Below are positions 14,869 through 23,335 of a stretch of 64,000 bases of DNA, piece after piece. Each line of letters opens with the position of its first letter. The stretch's first letter is position 1. The DNA is from VRUE01 sp963817905 (GTDB taxonomy: Bacteria > Actinomycetota > Thermoleophilia > Solirubrobacterales > 70-9). The stretch covers positions 1,364,001-1,428,000 of the forward strand of contig CAWFPS010000003.1 in the NCBI GenBank assembly GCA_963817905.1, given 5' to 3'. A program made the position numbers and the translations under genes. The notes beneath the pieces were generated by a model, which saw nothing but the letters and a program-made list of their open reading frames with translations, was not told the origin of the DNA and made no database searches.

Positions 14869-15798
14869 GCGCCGGCCGGCGCCAGGGCCAGCTCCAAGAT
14901 CTTCTCGACCAGCTGCTCGAAGCTCATCCCCGCGGCCTCAGCCGCCTGGGGGAGGAGGCTGGTGTCGGTGAGGCCGGGGATCGCGTTGACCTCGAGTACC
15001 TGTGGGCCGCCGGCGGCGAGGATCAGGTCGACCCGAGAGAAGCCGGAGCAACCAAGCGCCTCGTAGGCGCCGAGCGCGGCCTCGGTGACCGCCGCCGCCT
15101 CCTCGCCGTTCAGCTCCGCCGGGCAGGCGAAGGAGGTGCGCCCGATCTCGTAGCGGGCCTCGAAGTCGTAGCTGTCGCCCTCCCGGGGAATCGCCTCGAC
15201 CACCGGCAACGGCTCGCCCCCGAGCACGCTGACGGCCAGCTCGCGCCCCTCGACGAAGCGTTCGAGCAGGACCCGGTCGTCGTAGCTGAAGGCCGAGACC
15301 AGCGCCTCGGGCACGTCGAACCAGTTCTCGGCGAATTTGATCCCCAGTGCCGAGCCGCCGCGGCTGGGCTTGACCACCAGCGGGAAGCCGAGCCGCTCCT
15401 CGAGGCCGCCGAGCGCGTCGGCGGCGCCCAGCTCGCGGAAGGCGGTCTCGTTGAAGGCGAACCAGTCCGGGGTCGGGATGCCGCGCCGAGCGCAGCTCGT
15501 GCTTGGCCAGGACCTTGTCGATGCAGCGCGCGCAGGCCGCGATGCCGGGCCCGGTGAAGGGGATGCCGAGGATCTCGAGCAGCTCCTGCGCGGTCCCGTC
15601 CTCACCGCCCGGGCCGTGCATGGCGACGAAGGCGATTTCGGGCCGCTCCGCCAGCAGCCGCTTGACCAGGTCGCCGTCGGCTTCCAGCGGCAGCACTTCG
15701 TGGCCGAGCCGCTCCAGCGCGTCCTCGACCCGCGCCCCGGAGCGCAGCGAGACGCCCCGCTCCAGCGAGCGACCGCCTTTGAGGACCGCGACCTTCAA
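14865..15798 (-). CDS. ddl: D-alanine--D-alanine ligase, reading frame broken
   Basis: Ddl makes D-Ala-D-Ala for peptidoglycan. The N-terminal half (from TTG 15798: KVAVLKGGRSLERGVSLRSG, then VAMHGPGGEDGTAQELLE) and the C-terminal half (FPLVVKPSRGGSALGIKF, then VLEVNAIPGLT) lie in different frames. The switch is near 15487-15493, where HELR should run on into RGIPTPDWF; removing one base there restores a normal enzyme of about 310 residues. The TTG start overlaps the upstream aminotransferase stop as TTGA. The gene is usually essential, so either the base call is wrong or another ligase exists. All catalytic segments are otherwise present. Confidence 0.88.
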
Positions 15799-17162
15799 GC
15801 GCCGCCCTCTCCGCTCCTGCGGAAGGGCACCACGTTCTCGGGTTCCGCCTCCTCTTTGCGGGAAGGAGCCGCCGGGGCCGCGGGTTGTTCGCCGGTCAGT
15901 GCCCCGTAGAGCTCGACCTGCTCCTCCACCGTCCTGCCGATGCGTCGAATTCCCTCCCGGATCTCGTCCTCGTTGCTGGCCGAGAAGTTGAGCCGCATCG
16001 AGTTGCGCCCGCGCCCGTCGACGTAGGCGGCCGCGCCCGGCACGAAGGCGACGTCCTCGCGCAGCGCCTTCGCCAGCAGGTCACTGGTGTCGATGAAGGG
16101 GGGAAGGGTGGCCCAGACGAAGAGTCCGCCCTCGGGCTCGGTCCAGCTTGCCTGCGGCGGGAAGTAGCGCCCGAGCGCCTCGACCATCGCGTCGCGGCGG
16201 TCGCGGTAGATGTCGATCAGGCTCTCGATGTACTCCCGCCAGCCCCCTCCGCCGAAGTACTCGCGGACGAAGTACTGGGTGAGGGTCGAGGTGCAGAGGT
16301 CGGCCGCCTGCTTGCCCAGCACCACCTTCTCCATCACCGGCGGCGGTGCCACTGCCCAGCCGAGGCGGATGCCCGGGGAGAGGATCTTGGAGAAGGTGCC
16401 GACGTAGATGACGAAGTCGCCGCCGTCGAGCTGGTAGAGCGGGGGAAGGGGGTCTCCGCCGAAGCGGAGCAGGCCGTAGGGGTTGTCCTCGACCACGAGC
16501 AGCTCGCGCGAGCGGGCCAGCTCAACCAGCCGCCGCCGCCGCTCCAGGGACATCGTCACCCCGGCCGGGTTTTGAAAGGTCGGCACCGTGTATATGAACT
16601 TGGGCCGACGCCCGTCCAGCTCGAGCCGCTCCAGGGTGTCCTCGAGTTCCTCGACCTTCAAACCGTCCCGGTCGCATTCGACCTGGATCGTCTCGGCCTG
16701 GTAGCTGCAGAAGACGGGGATCGCTCCCGGGTAGGTCGGCGCCTCGCAGATCACCACGTCGCCCGGGTCCAGCAGCGTCTTGCAGAGCAGGTCGATCGCC
16801 TGCTGGCCGCCGGTGGTGACGATCACGTCGTCGGGGTCGGGCAGCATCCCCTCGGCACCCATCACCTCGACGATGCAGTCGACCGTCTCGCGGAAGCCCT
16901 CGGTCGGGCCGTACTGGAGCGCCTCCGCCGCCGACTCCTGGGCGATCCGGGTCATCTGGGCGGCGAAGGCCTGGGGCGGGAAGGTCGAGGTGTCGGGCAG
17001 CCCGCCCGCCAGCGAGATCACCTCTGGCCGCGCGGTCACCGCCATCAGGTCGCGCATCGCGGAGGAGCGCATCACCCGGGTCCGCTCGGCGAAGAGGCCG
17101 GCGTAGCGCTCGAGGTCGCTGCTGCTCGCGTGGGCGCGGCGCCGGTGGGGCGGTTCGGGCAT
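15795..17162 (-). CDS. PLP-dependent class I/II aminotransferase
   Basis: This is a 455-residue fold-type I aminotransferase of the 2-aminoadipate/MocR-like group. It shows EVISLAGGLPDTSTFPPQAF, the substrate loop YGPTEGFRETV, ICEAPTYPGAIPVF and the PLP-lysine region YVGTFSKILSPGIRLGWAV. There is no N-terminal GntR DNA-binding domain, so it is an enzyme and not a MocR regulator. Specific substrates cannot be read from sequence; LysN-type or aromatic transaminases are possible. I chose ATG 17162 (MPEPPHRRRAHASSS) rather than the longer frame to 17285, which runs into the divergent gene's promoter area. It is coupled to ddl by a TTGA overlap. Confidence 0.88.
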   Translation of the reverse strand: MPEPPHRRRAHASSSDLERYAGLFAERTRVMRSSAMRDLMAVTARPEVISLAGGLPDTSTFPPQAFAAQMTRIAQESAAEALQYGPTEGFRETVDCIVEVMGAEGMLPDPDDVIVTTGGQQAIDLLCKTLLDPGDVVICEAPTYPGAIPVFCSYQAETIQVECDRDGLKVEELEDTLERLELDGRRPKFIYTVPTFQNPAGVTMSLERRRRLVELARSRELLVVEDNPYGLLRFGGDPLPPLYQLDGGDFVIYVGTFSKILSPGIRLGWAVAPPPVMEKVVLGKQAADLCTSTLTQYFVREYFGGGGWREYIESLIDIYRDRRDAMVEALGRYFPPQASWTEPEGGLFVWATLPPFIDTSDLLAKALREDVAFVPGAAAYVDGRGRNSMRLNFSASNEDEIREGIRRIGRTVEEQVELYGALTGEQPAAPAAPSRKEEAEPENVVPFRRSGEGGA

Positions 17163-17215
17163 GCGGACAGTGTGGCGAATCGGCGCCGTCGCGCCGGGGG
17201 AGTTAGGTTTTCCGC

Positions 17216-17650
17216 GTGGGATCTTTCTCCGGCATCTGCTTCGAGCTCGGCATCGGCATCGCGATCGGGATGCTCGCCGGGACAACCGGCACCCACGGTT
17301 CCGCCCGCGGGCGGATGACGATCCTGGCCGGGGCGATCGCGCTCGCGATCGGCTTCCTGCTCTCCGGCAGCGCCGACGTCAACAGCCTCGCCGGGGCGCT
17401 CTTTTGCCCGATCGGAGCTGTCTTCGCCTGCCTTGTGGTCAGCGACGTGGTCAGCTCGGCGGGCCGGCGCGAGGGCAGCGGCGCCGGCGCCCTCGGCTTC
17501 CTCGTCTCTCTCGCGGCCCTGGTGGTCGTAGCAATCGCGATTCTGCTCTCCCCGGCGGTCCTGCTGGTCATCGCCGCTCTGATCTGGCTGGGCATCTCTC
17601 GCCGCCGGCGTGCACAGCGCAAGCACGCCGGCCTGCGCGTATTGCGCTAG
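17216..17650 (+). CDS. Small multi-pass membrane protein, function unknown
   Basis: This is a 144-residue hydrophobic protein from GTG 17216. There are about four membrane segments: residues 7-25 (GICFELGIGIAIGMLAG), 36-52, 60-80 and 94-126, followed by a very basic tail (SRRRRAQRKHAGLRVLR). I do not recognise the family. It is divergent from the aminotransferase (54 bases apart) and 22 bases ahead of the phosphodiesterase, so it may be transcribed with the latter. Confidence 0.6.
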   Translation: MGSFSGICFELGIGIAIGMLAGTTGTHGSARGRMTILAGAIALAIGFLLSGSADVNSLAGALFCPIGAVFACLVVSDVVSSAGRREGSGAGALGFLVSLAALVVVAIAILLSPAVLLVIAALIWLGISRRRRAQRKHAGLRVLR

Positions 17651-17672
17651 TCGCCGCGCCCAAACCGCGATC

Positions 17673-19238
17673 ATGGCGGCAGTGGCTGCCAAGAAGCTTG
17701 TCCTCACATACGTCGACTCGCTGCGCACCGACATGCTCGAACGGGCCGTCGCCGAGGGCCGTGCCCCGACCTTCGCCGCCCTGCTCGAGCGCGGCGTGCT
17801 GGTGCCGGACTGCGTCTCCAGCTTCCCCTCGGTGACCCCGGTGGCGAGCGCGGAGATGGTCACCGGGCTGGGCGCGGACGGGCACTGGATCAGCGGCATG
17901 AACTGGTACCACCGGCTCGAACGGCGCTACGTCGAGTACGGCTCCTCGCTGGAGGCGAGCCGCGCCTTCGGCATCTTCCGCTCGCTCTATGACCTCGTCT
18001 ACAACATGAACCTCGCCCACCTCAACCCGGGCGTCGAGACCCTCTTCGAGCAGCTCGACGACGCGGGCCTGCGCACCGCCTGCACGCCGTTCCTGATCTA
18101 CCGCGGCCGCCATCGCCACCAGGTCTCGCTCGACGGGCTGCTGCGCCGCGCGGTCGACGCAACCCGGCTCAAGTTCCGCCACCACACCTGGGGCCCGGCC
18201 GAGCTCTTCTACGGCGACCTCTACGCCAGCCGGGAGGTGCCCTGCAAGTCGACCTCGATCCCCGGCAGTCGCGATGGCTACTCCGCCTGTTGCGCGGGGG
18301 AGCTGGCGAAGGCCGACGGCTTCGACTTCCTGCTCTTCTCGCTGCCCGACAACGACAACTACTCGCACCGCTTCGGCCCCGAGGCGAGCGTCGAGTCGAT
18401 CGCCAAGGCCGACCACTGCTTCGGCAAACTGGTCGAGGCCTGTGGGGGACTGGATGCCTTCCTCGCCGAGCACGCGGTGATCCTTCTCGCCGACCACGCC
18501 CAGACCGACGTCCACCGCGGCCTGCCGCTGGCCGAGCTGCTCGCTCGCGAGTTCTCCGTCCTGCAGCCCTCCCAGGAGCGACCGGAGGAGGCCCAGCTCG
18601 CGGTCAGCCCGACCGGCCGCGCCGCCCACGTCTATCTCCTGCCGGGGGACGGCGAGCGAGCCGACCCCGAAGCGTTGCGGCGAGCGCTGGGGACGATCGA
18701 AGGGGTCGACCTGACCTGCCGGATGGAGACCGCCGGCGGCGAGCCGCTGTGCCGGGAGCTGCCCGGCCCCCCCGAACCGGGCGCCGTCGCGGTGGTCGAA
18801 CGCGGTCCCGAGGCCCTGCGCTTTCGCCCCGCGGCACAACACGCCGGCCCCCTGCCAGGAGGAAAAGACGTTGCGCCCGTGGAGGACCTGCGGGGCGGGG
18901 GGTGGGAAGTGGGGGGATCGCTCGCGGCGCTGGAGGCCAGCATCGAGGACGACCGCCTCTCCAGCTCGACCTATCCCGATCCGCTCGCTCGTGTCTGGTC
19001 GGCGCTCTGTGCCCCGCACGCGGGGGACTTCATCCTCTCGCTCGAGCCGGGCTATGAGGCCGTCGACTGGGGCGGGGTCTCCCACGCCGGCGGTGGCAGC
19101 CACGGCGCCCTGCACGCCGGCGACTCGCTCGGCCCCCTCCTCTTCGCCGGCTGCGGCCCAAAACATGCTGCCGAGCGAGCCCAATGGACACTCTCCGACG
19201 TAGCACCCGAAATTCGCCGCCACTTTGGTCTGAGCTAG
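17673..19238 (+). CDS. Alkaline phosphatase superfamily phosphodiesterase
   Basis: This is a 521-residue protein of the type I phosphodiesterase/nucleotide pyrophosphatase branch. It begins KKLVLTYVDSLRTDML, giving the first metal Asp; SFPSVTPVASAEMVTGL supplies the nucleophile region, and LPDNDNYSHRFGP and ILLADHAQTDVH supply further metal ligands. The substrate is unknown: lipid-linked phosphates or nucleotides are possible. No signal peptide is seen, so it may be cytoplasmic. The start is ATG 17673, after the preceding gene's stop. Its TAG stop overlaps GTG 19238, the likely start of the next gene, suggesting coupling. Confidence 0.75.
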   Translation: MAAVAAKKLVLTYVDSLRTDMLERAVAEGRAPTFAALLERGVLVPDCVSSFPSVTPVASAEMVTGLGADGHWISGMNWYHRLERRYVEYGSSLEASRAFGIFRSLYDLVYNMNLAHLNPGVETLFEQLDDAGLRTACTPFLIYRGRHRHQVSLDGLLRRAVDATRLKFRHHTWGPAELFYGDLYASREVPCKSTSIPGSRDGYSACCAGELAKADGFDFLLFSLPDNDNYSHRFGPEASVESIAKADHCFGKLVEACGGLDAFLAEHAVILLADHAQTDVHRGLPLAELLAREFSVLQPSQERPEEAQLAVSPTGRAAHVYLLPGDGERADPEALRRALGTIEGVDLTCRMETAGGEPLCRELPGPPEPGAVAVVERGPEALRFRPAAQHAGPLPGGKDVAPVEDLRGGGWEVGGSLAALEASIEDDRLSSSTYPDPLARVWSALCAPHAGDFILSLEPGYEAVDWGGVSHAGGGSHGALHAGDSLGPLLFAGCGPKHAAERAQWTLSDVAPEIRRHFGLS

Positions 19239-20893
19239 TGAAAGAGCGGCCGCTCAGGCAGGCAACGACCGGGATACACCTCGGACGGGCGGATACTCAA
19301 ATCGACGGCCTAATTAGGCCGTCGATTGGACGGTCGAGGTGTATCCCGGCCGTTGCCTGCCTAGCAGTGCTCCTCGCACTCCTCCCCTCGACCGCCGCCG
19401 CCCAGGTAAGCGCCACCCAAGCCTCCCGCATCGCCGCCCACGATCCCAAGGCGATCGAGGAGCGCGAAAGGAACACGGTGCTAACCCACAGCGCCAGCAA
19501 GGTCGACGGCAACTGGGAGGTCGCCTACTTCGCCGGCGGCAAGGAGGTGGCGCTGGTCATCGTCGATCCCCAGACGGGCCTGGTGCGCGAGTCCTGGACC
19601 GGCTACCAGGTCGCCTGGAAGATGGCGCGCGGTTACTCCGGCGCCTTCGGCCACAAGCTCAACGCGCCCTACGTCTTCCTCCCCCTCTGCGCGGTCTTCC
19701 TGCTCGGCCTCCTCGACTGGCGCCGCCTGCGCCGGATGGCGAACCTCGACCTGCTCTTCCTGCTCGGCTTCGGCGTCTCCAACTACTTCTTCAACCGGGC
19801 CGAGATCGGCGTCTCTGTGCCGCTCCAGTACATCCCGCTCGCCTACCTGTTCGGGCGGGCACTGTGGATCGGGCTGCGCGGGGGGGAGGGGATCCGGCCG
19901 CGCTGGCCGGCGGCCTGGCTGCTGGTCGCCGCTCTCTTCCTGATCGGCTTCCGGGTCGGGCTCAACATGGCCGACTCGGGCGCGATCGACGTCGGCTACG
20001 CCGGCGTGGTCGGCGCCGACCGCATCGCCCACGGCGAACCGGTCTACGACAACTTTCCCAGCGACGTCTCCCAGGGCGACACCTACGGACCGGTCAACTA
20101 CGTCGCCTACGTTCCCTTTGAGCGAATCTGGCCCTGGTCGGGAACCTGGAACGACCTCCCCGCGGCCCACGGCGCGGCAGTCTTTTTCGACCTCGCCACC
20201 TTCGCCCTGCTGATCCTCCTCGGCCGCAGGATCAGGCCGGGCCCCGCAGGCAACAAGCTCGCCGCGACGCTCGCCTTCGGCTGGGCCGCCTACCCCTACA
20301 CAGCCTTCGCCCTGCTCTCGAACTCCAACGACTCGTTGGTGGCGATGCTGCTGGTGGGCACGCTCCTCGTCCTCGCCCGCCCAGCCGCGCGAGGCGTCAT
20401 GGCGGCCCTGGCCACATTGGCGAAGTTCGCACCCGTGGTGTTGGTGCCGATGCTTGCGACGTACGGTGAGCGCCGCTGGAAATTCGTCACCGGCTTTGCC
20501 CTGACCGCCGCTGTTCTCTTGGCATGGCCCGCCATCGATCCGGGATTTCACACCGTTTACGACCGCACGATTGCCTACCAAGCGGGAAGAGCGTCGCCCT
20601 TCAGCGTCTGGGGGCAGGTAGCTGGACTTGAGCCCCTACGCATCGCGATCCTGGCGACAGCCGCCACCCTCGCCCTGCTCTTTGCCTTCCGCCCCAAGCA
20701 AAAGCAGCTATTCCAAGTAGCGGCCCTGGGAGCAGCCCTCCTAATCGGCGTCCAGCTGACCATGCACCACTGGTTCTACCTCTACATAGTCTGGTTCTAC
20801 CCTCTCCTGCTACTGGGGATGACCATTTCGGAGACCAAACAGGGTCTGAAGAGAGTTGTCAGCCCCCCTCTTTACAAGAAAGTATCTCCTTAA
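19238..20893 (+). CDS. Multi-pass membrane glycosyltransferase-like (GT87/DUF2029-like) protein
   Basis: This is a protein of about 551 residues with an N-terminal exported segment and roughly ten membrane helices. After a signal-like stretch (IPAVACLAVLLALLPSTAAA) comes a small soluble region (WEVAYFAGGKEVALVIVDPQ), then the polytopic core. DVGYAGVVGADRIAHGEPVY followed by GDTYGPVNYVAY resembles polyprenol-phosphate-mannose-dependent glycosyltransferases. The GTG start at 19238 overlaps the previous stop (TAGTG). Reading from there, codons 7-42 run through palindrome 19256-19362, so the signal peptide's basic N-terminus looks split by the insertion. A later GTG at 19367 would leave no basic N-region. 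Substrate unknown. Confidence 0.65.
   Translation: MKERPLRQATTGIHLGRADTQIDGLIRPSIGRSRCIPAVACLAVLLALLPSTAAAQVSATQASRIAAHDPKAIEERERNTVLTHSASKVDGNWEVAYFAGGKEVALVIVDPQTGLVRESWTGYQVAWKMARGYSGAFGHKLNAPYVFLPLCAVFLLGLLDWRRLRRMANLDLLFLLGFGVSNYFFNRAEIGVSVPLQYIPLAYLFGRALWIGLRGGEGIRPRWPAAWLLVAALFLIGFRVGLNMADSGAIDVGYAGVVGADRIAHGEPVYDNFPSDVSQGDTYGPVNYVAYVPFERIWPWSGTWNDLPAAHGAAVFFDLATFALLILLGRRIRPGPAGNKLAATLAFGWAAYPYTAFALLSNSNDSLVAMLLVGTLLVLARPAARGVMAALATLAKFAPVVLVPMLATYGERRWKFVTGFALTAAVLLAWPAIDPGFHTVYDRTIAYQAGRASPFSVWGQVAGLEPLRIAILATAATLALLFAFRPKQKQLFQVAALGAALLIGVQLTMHHWFYLYIVWFYPLLLLGMTISETKQGLKRVVSPPLYKKVSP
19256..19362. repeat. 107-bp near-palindrome inside a gene's N-terminus
   Basis: The outer arms 19256-19283 and 19335-19362 pair over 28 bp with one mismatch. 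The centre, 19300-19327, is a perfect 28-base palindrome around CCTAATTAGG. The element is open in the frame of the glycosyltransferase-like gene and would be translated as ATTGIHLGRADTQIDGLIRP and on into the signal peptide. Its sequence differs from the other palindromes in the window. Whether it is a terminator, a transposed palindrome or both cannot be told from one copy. Confidence 0.75.
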
Positions 20894-21110
20894 CAATTCA
20901 CTTTCGGCTGTAAGGCGGAGATGTCATTTCGCTTGGCATGGCGAGTTTCTCGGTGCACCAAATTCCACTGCAACATAGTTATGTGATTAATGGACGGCCC
21001 GTCGAGTTGCATTCCTGTTGCGCGGTGGTGTAGAAAACTCGCGCTGTACCGAAAGGTGAATGTGCCGTCCACAGTGCGCACGCGCACGCCAGTCGAGAGG
21101 GAGAAGCCGC

Positions 21111-21327
21111 ATGCAGGGTAAGAGGTTGTTTGGCGTCGTTGTGCTGGCCCTGTTTCTTCTATGTTCCGGCGCCGCGCTGGCCGAGCAGGGATCGCCGGAA
21201 GAGAACACCTCGACTGCCGCGTCTCGCTCGACGGCGGTTGGGTCACCAGCGAACTGGCGAGCGCCACGGCGGAGCCGGTCCAGCTCAAAGGTGATACCGC
21301 AAGCTATGAACCCGTTGACCCCCGATG
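21111..21327 (+). pseudogene. Broken small exported protein
   Basis: ATG 21111 opens a clear signal peptide (KRLFGVVVLALFLLCSGAALA). The frame then turns into low-complexity residues, while a second frame continues with a protein-like stretch (HLDCRVSLDGGWVTSELASA) that ends at 21327 in ATGA, overlapping the next gene's start. A frameshift near 21200 would join the two into about 72 residues. The DGGW-type segment vaguely resembles the start of the exported proteins at 39638 and 60007, but is too short to be sure. It is probably a relic. Confidence 0.4.
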
Positions 21328-22047
21328 AGACGACCGGGGAAGATCGCGCTACTCTCGGTGCTTCTGGTGCTGGTGTTGATTGGTGTCGCATATGCCTTGG
21401 AGAGAGCCGCGCAGGGGCCTGGACCGTCGAAGCAGGTCGCTGTGTCGGCGATGGTGCGGTCTGATCGCGGCGGATGCCGGCGATCGGAAGATCCGCCGGC
21501 CAAGGTCCCCCGGGGCCTGTTCGACCACGCGCACCGTGTCCTCGTCAATTCGGTCGTCATAGGGTGCGGGAGAAGGTTGGGCGGCTGGTTTCGCCTTGTC
21601 GCCTACGTCCGGGCGGATCACCGATCGAGGCAGCTTTGCTACGTACTGGAACAACCGTCGAGGGGCGCCAAGAGCGGAGGCGGTTGCGTCGAGGCGTCCC
21701 CGACGGTCCCGATCTGTCATGCGCAGTGCTGGATAGGGCCTAGCGGTCTGAATCCGGGCCGGAACGGCGTCTCGAAGGTAACCGTGGTCTCCGGCGCGGT
21801 GACAGGGAGGGTAAGAAACCTCACGCTGTCGGCCGCCGATCGTAGTCTCGAACCTGGGCCGCGTCCGATTGTGGGGGTAATAGGCGGATCTCTCGCCAGG
21901 AAGTTCGAGCTGGACGGGGACGTCTCCATATTCGCCTATCTGGTCAAGCCCTGCCTGGCCACCGGGCAGGAGGTATCGCTCGTCGCTGGTATGGAAGACG
22001 GGGGCAAAGTAGATCTAGGGGGAAACGCCTTGGCGGAGTGTGGCTGA
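21325..22047 (+). CDS. Exported or membrane-anchored protein, unknown family
   Basis: This is a 240-residue protein with an N-terminal membrane segment (KIALLSVLLVLVLIGVAYAL). The rest is extracytoplasmic in type, with several cysteines (CGRRLGG, LCYVL, GGGCVE, ICHAQCW, KPCLATG, AECG), which suggests disulfides. The start overlaps the broken upstream frame as ATGA. I do not recognise the family. It sits in the lower-GC accessory stretch between the glycosyltransferase and an integrase fragment, so it may be horizontally acquired. Confidence 0.55.
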   Translation: MRRPGKIALLSVLLVLVLIGVAYALERAAQGPGPSKQVAVSAMVRSDRGGCRRSEDPPAKVPRGLFDHAHRVLVNSVVIGCGRRLGGWFRLVAYVRADHRSRQLCYVLEQPSRGAKSGGGCVEASPTVPICHAQCWIGPSGLNPGRNGVSKVTVVSGAVTGRVRNLTLSAADRSLEPGPRPIVGVIGGSLARKFELDGDVSIFAYLVKPCLATGQEVSLVAGMEDGGKVDLGGNALAECG

Positions 22048-22077
22048 GCCCGAGACTACGAGGACAACATCCGAGAA

Positions 22078-22539
22078 TTGGCCGACGGGAGTCAAGGCGA
22101 GTTACCTATCGGCGAAGAGGTCGAATACGACAACCTGGGTCGGATCATGACTCTGCCGGGTAAATACGCCGGAGGCGGCAAACTGGAATCCGGCCAGAAG
22201 ATCTACACCGAGAACCTGAGCCGCCACGTCACCTCCTACATCCGTCGCTCGGGCGTCGGCAAGCCCGGCTCCTGTCACCTCTTCCGTCACACGATGGCGA
22301 CCCTGATGCTCGAAGGCGGCGCCGACATCCGCCACGTCCAGCAGATGCTCGGCCACGCCAGCATCAAGAGCACCCAGATCTACACCCGCGTCTCGCTGCG
22401 CAAGCTGGAGGCGGTCCACTCGGCCAGCCATCCGGGGGCGGGGAACGAGCCGCGGAGAGGGCGGGGCGGCGCCGAGGGGGGAGCGGGGAAGATCGGGGAT
22501 CGTGGCCCGGCTGGCGAAGAGGGCCTTTCGGACTCTTAA
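22078..22539 (+). pseudogene. Tyrosine recombinase C-terminal fragment
   Basis: The frame encodes the C-terminal part of a phage-type integrase. CHLFRHTMATLMLEGGADI holds the HxxR box, followed by VQQMLGHASIKSTQIYTRVS with the GH and the catalytic Tyr. The N-terminal domain and first catalytic Arg region are missing; the frame is open upstream without a good start (TTG 22078 is the first option). About 45 residues after the catalytic Tyr are glycine/arginine-rich and look unselected. The fragment is likely inactive, a trace of an integrated element. Confidence 0.75.
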
Positions 22540-22624
22540 TCGAACGCTCCGCCGCTTCAACGGCTCCGGCGGGGTCGCTATCGTGGTTTGAGCAACACGG
22601 CGATCTCACCGGAATGAGGATCAA

Positions 22625-22843
22625 ATGGCAGTTCAGGATCAAGAGAGCTTCCGCAAGGCTCAGGCCAAGCTCGACGCAAAAGAGGATTTGGCCCCCTACA
22701 TGGGCAAGTGGGTCGCGCTTCGGAGCGGCAAGGTCATCGCCAGCGACTTCAACGCCAAGGGCCTGCGAAGCAATCCAGAGGTGAGGCCGACAGACGCGAT
22801 CGTCCCGGTTCCCCGCTCCCGCGCCGGCTTCTTCATCGCCTGA
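22625..22843 (+). CDS. DUF5678-like small protein
   Basis: This is a 72-residue protein. DLAPYMGKWVALRSGKVIAS is like the small DUF5678 domain, whose core is a WVAL..g.vi.sg pattern. It is preceded by a purine-rich GGAATGAGGATCAA segment just before ATG 22625. A fragment of a retroviral-type aspartic protease follows after 4 bases; this pairing of a small DUF5678 protein with an aspartyl-protease-like protein looks like one operon. The function of such pairs is not known to me. Confidence 0.6.
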   Translation: MAVQDQESFRKAQAKLDAKEDLAPYMGKWVALRSGKVIASDFNAKGLRSNPEVRPTDAIVPVPRSRAGFFIA

Positions 22844-22847
22844 GCCC

Positions 22848-23030
22848 GTGGAGCGCCACGAGGGCCTCGTTGCACCGTACAAGCCCGGACCCGACGGGCA
22901 GCTGCGGCCGTACCTTCTGTTGACGCTGCTCGGAGTCAAGCCCGGCTTGGAGGTCGACATTCTCGGCTTGGTCGATACAGGTGCGGACAGGTCCGTACTG
23001 CCGATCGACTACGCAGAGGCTCTCGGCTGA
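22848..23030 (+). pseudogene. Retroviral-type aspartic protease-like fragment
   Basis: GTG 22848 opens a 60-residue frame, with PYLLLTLLGVKPGLEVDI leading into the active-site motif LGLVDTGADRSVLPIDYAEAL. The DTGA motif with following hydrophobic and Leu-Pro residues is typical of retropepsin-like bacterial proteins. These are normally 110-140 residues; here a TGA ends the frame just after the first strand pair. A shift of one base would continue as LTYSQSQGGVTNTYGLDAAL up to a stop near 23145, so a frameshift has probably truncated it. Likely inactive. Confidence 0.55.
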
Positions 23031-23335
23031 CCTACAGCCAGAGTCAGGGCGGGGTGACGAATACCTATGGGCTCGATGCGGCGCTCAGGCAGCGCGAACG
23101 AGTCCGAACCGGTGGTTCCGAAGAAGGCACGGAGATCTACCACTAACGAGTGTGGCTCGGACTCGCCAGCCTGGATCGACGCCGGGCCAGCGAGATCTCG
23201 AGGGGGCCTCAGCTTTTTTCGGCCGGGAGTTCGACCCGCCGACGCCGAGGAGATGAGCCTCTTCATCGGGGTCGAGGCGGCGAAGCGCTCGGGCGACATC
23301 ATCCGAGCGCGGAGCGTGGGCGGTTGGCGTGGGTG
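23031..23335. other. Decayed sequence, no intact gene
   Basis: The first ~115 bases may hold the shifted remainder of the aspartic protease-like gene. Beyond that I see only short frames (for example 23067-23339, +) without family signal or ribosome-binding site. It ends at the convergent stop of the phosphodiesterase at 23336. No repeats or RNA structures stood out. Confidence 0.5.

Noticed and set aside
15795..17285. MocR-type regulator for the aminotransferase
   Set aside because: The N-terminal extension has no GntR helix-turn-helix.
15885..17318. 477-residue plus-strand frame
   Set aside because: Opposite the aminotransferase, whose motifs are unmistakable.
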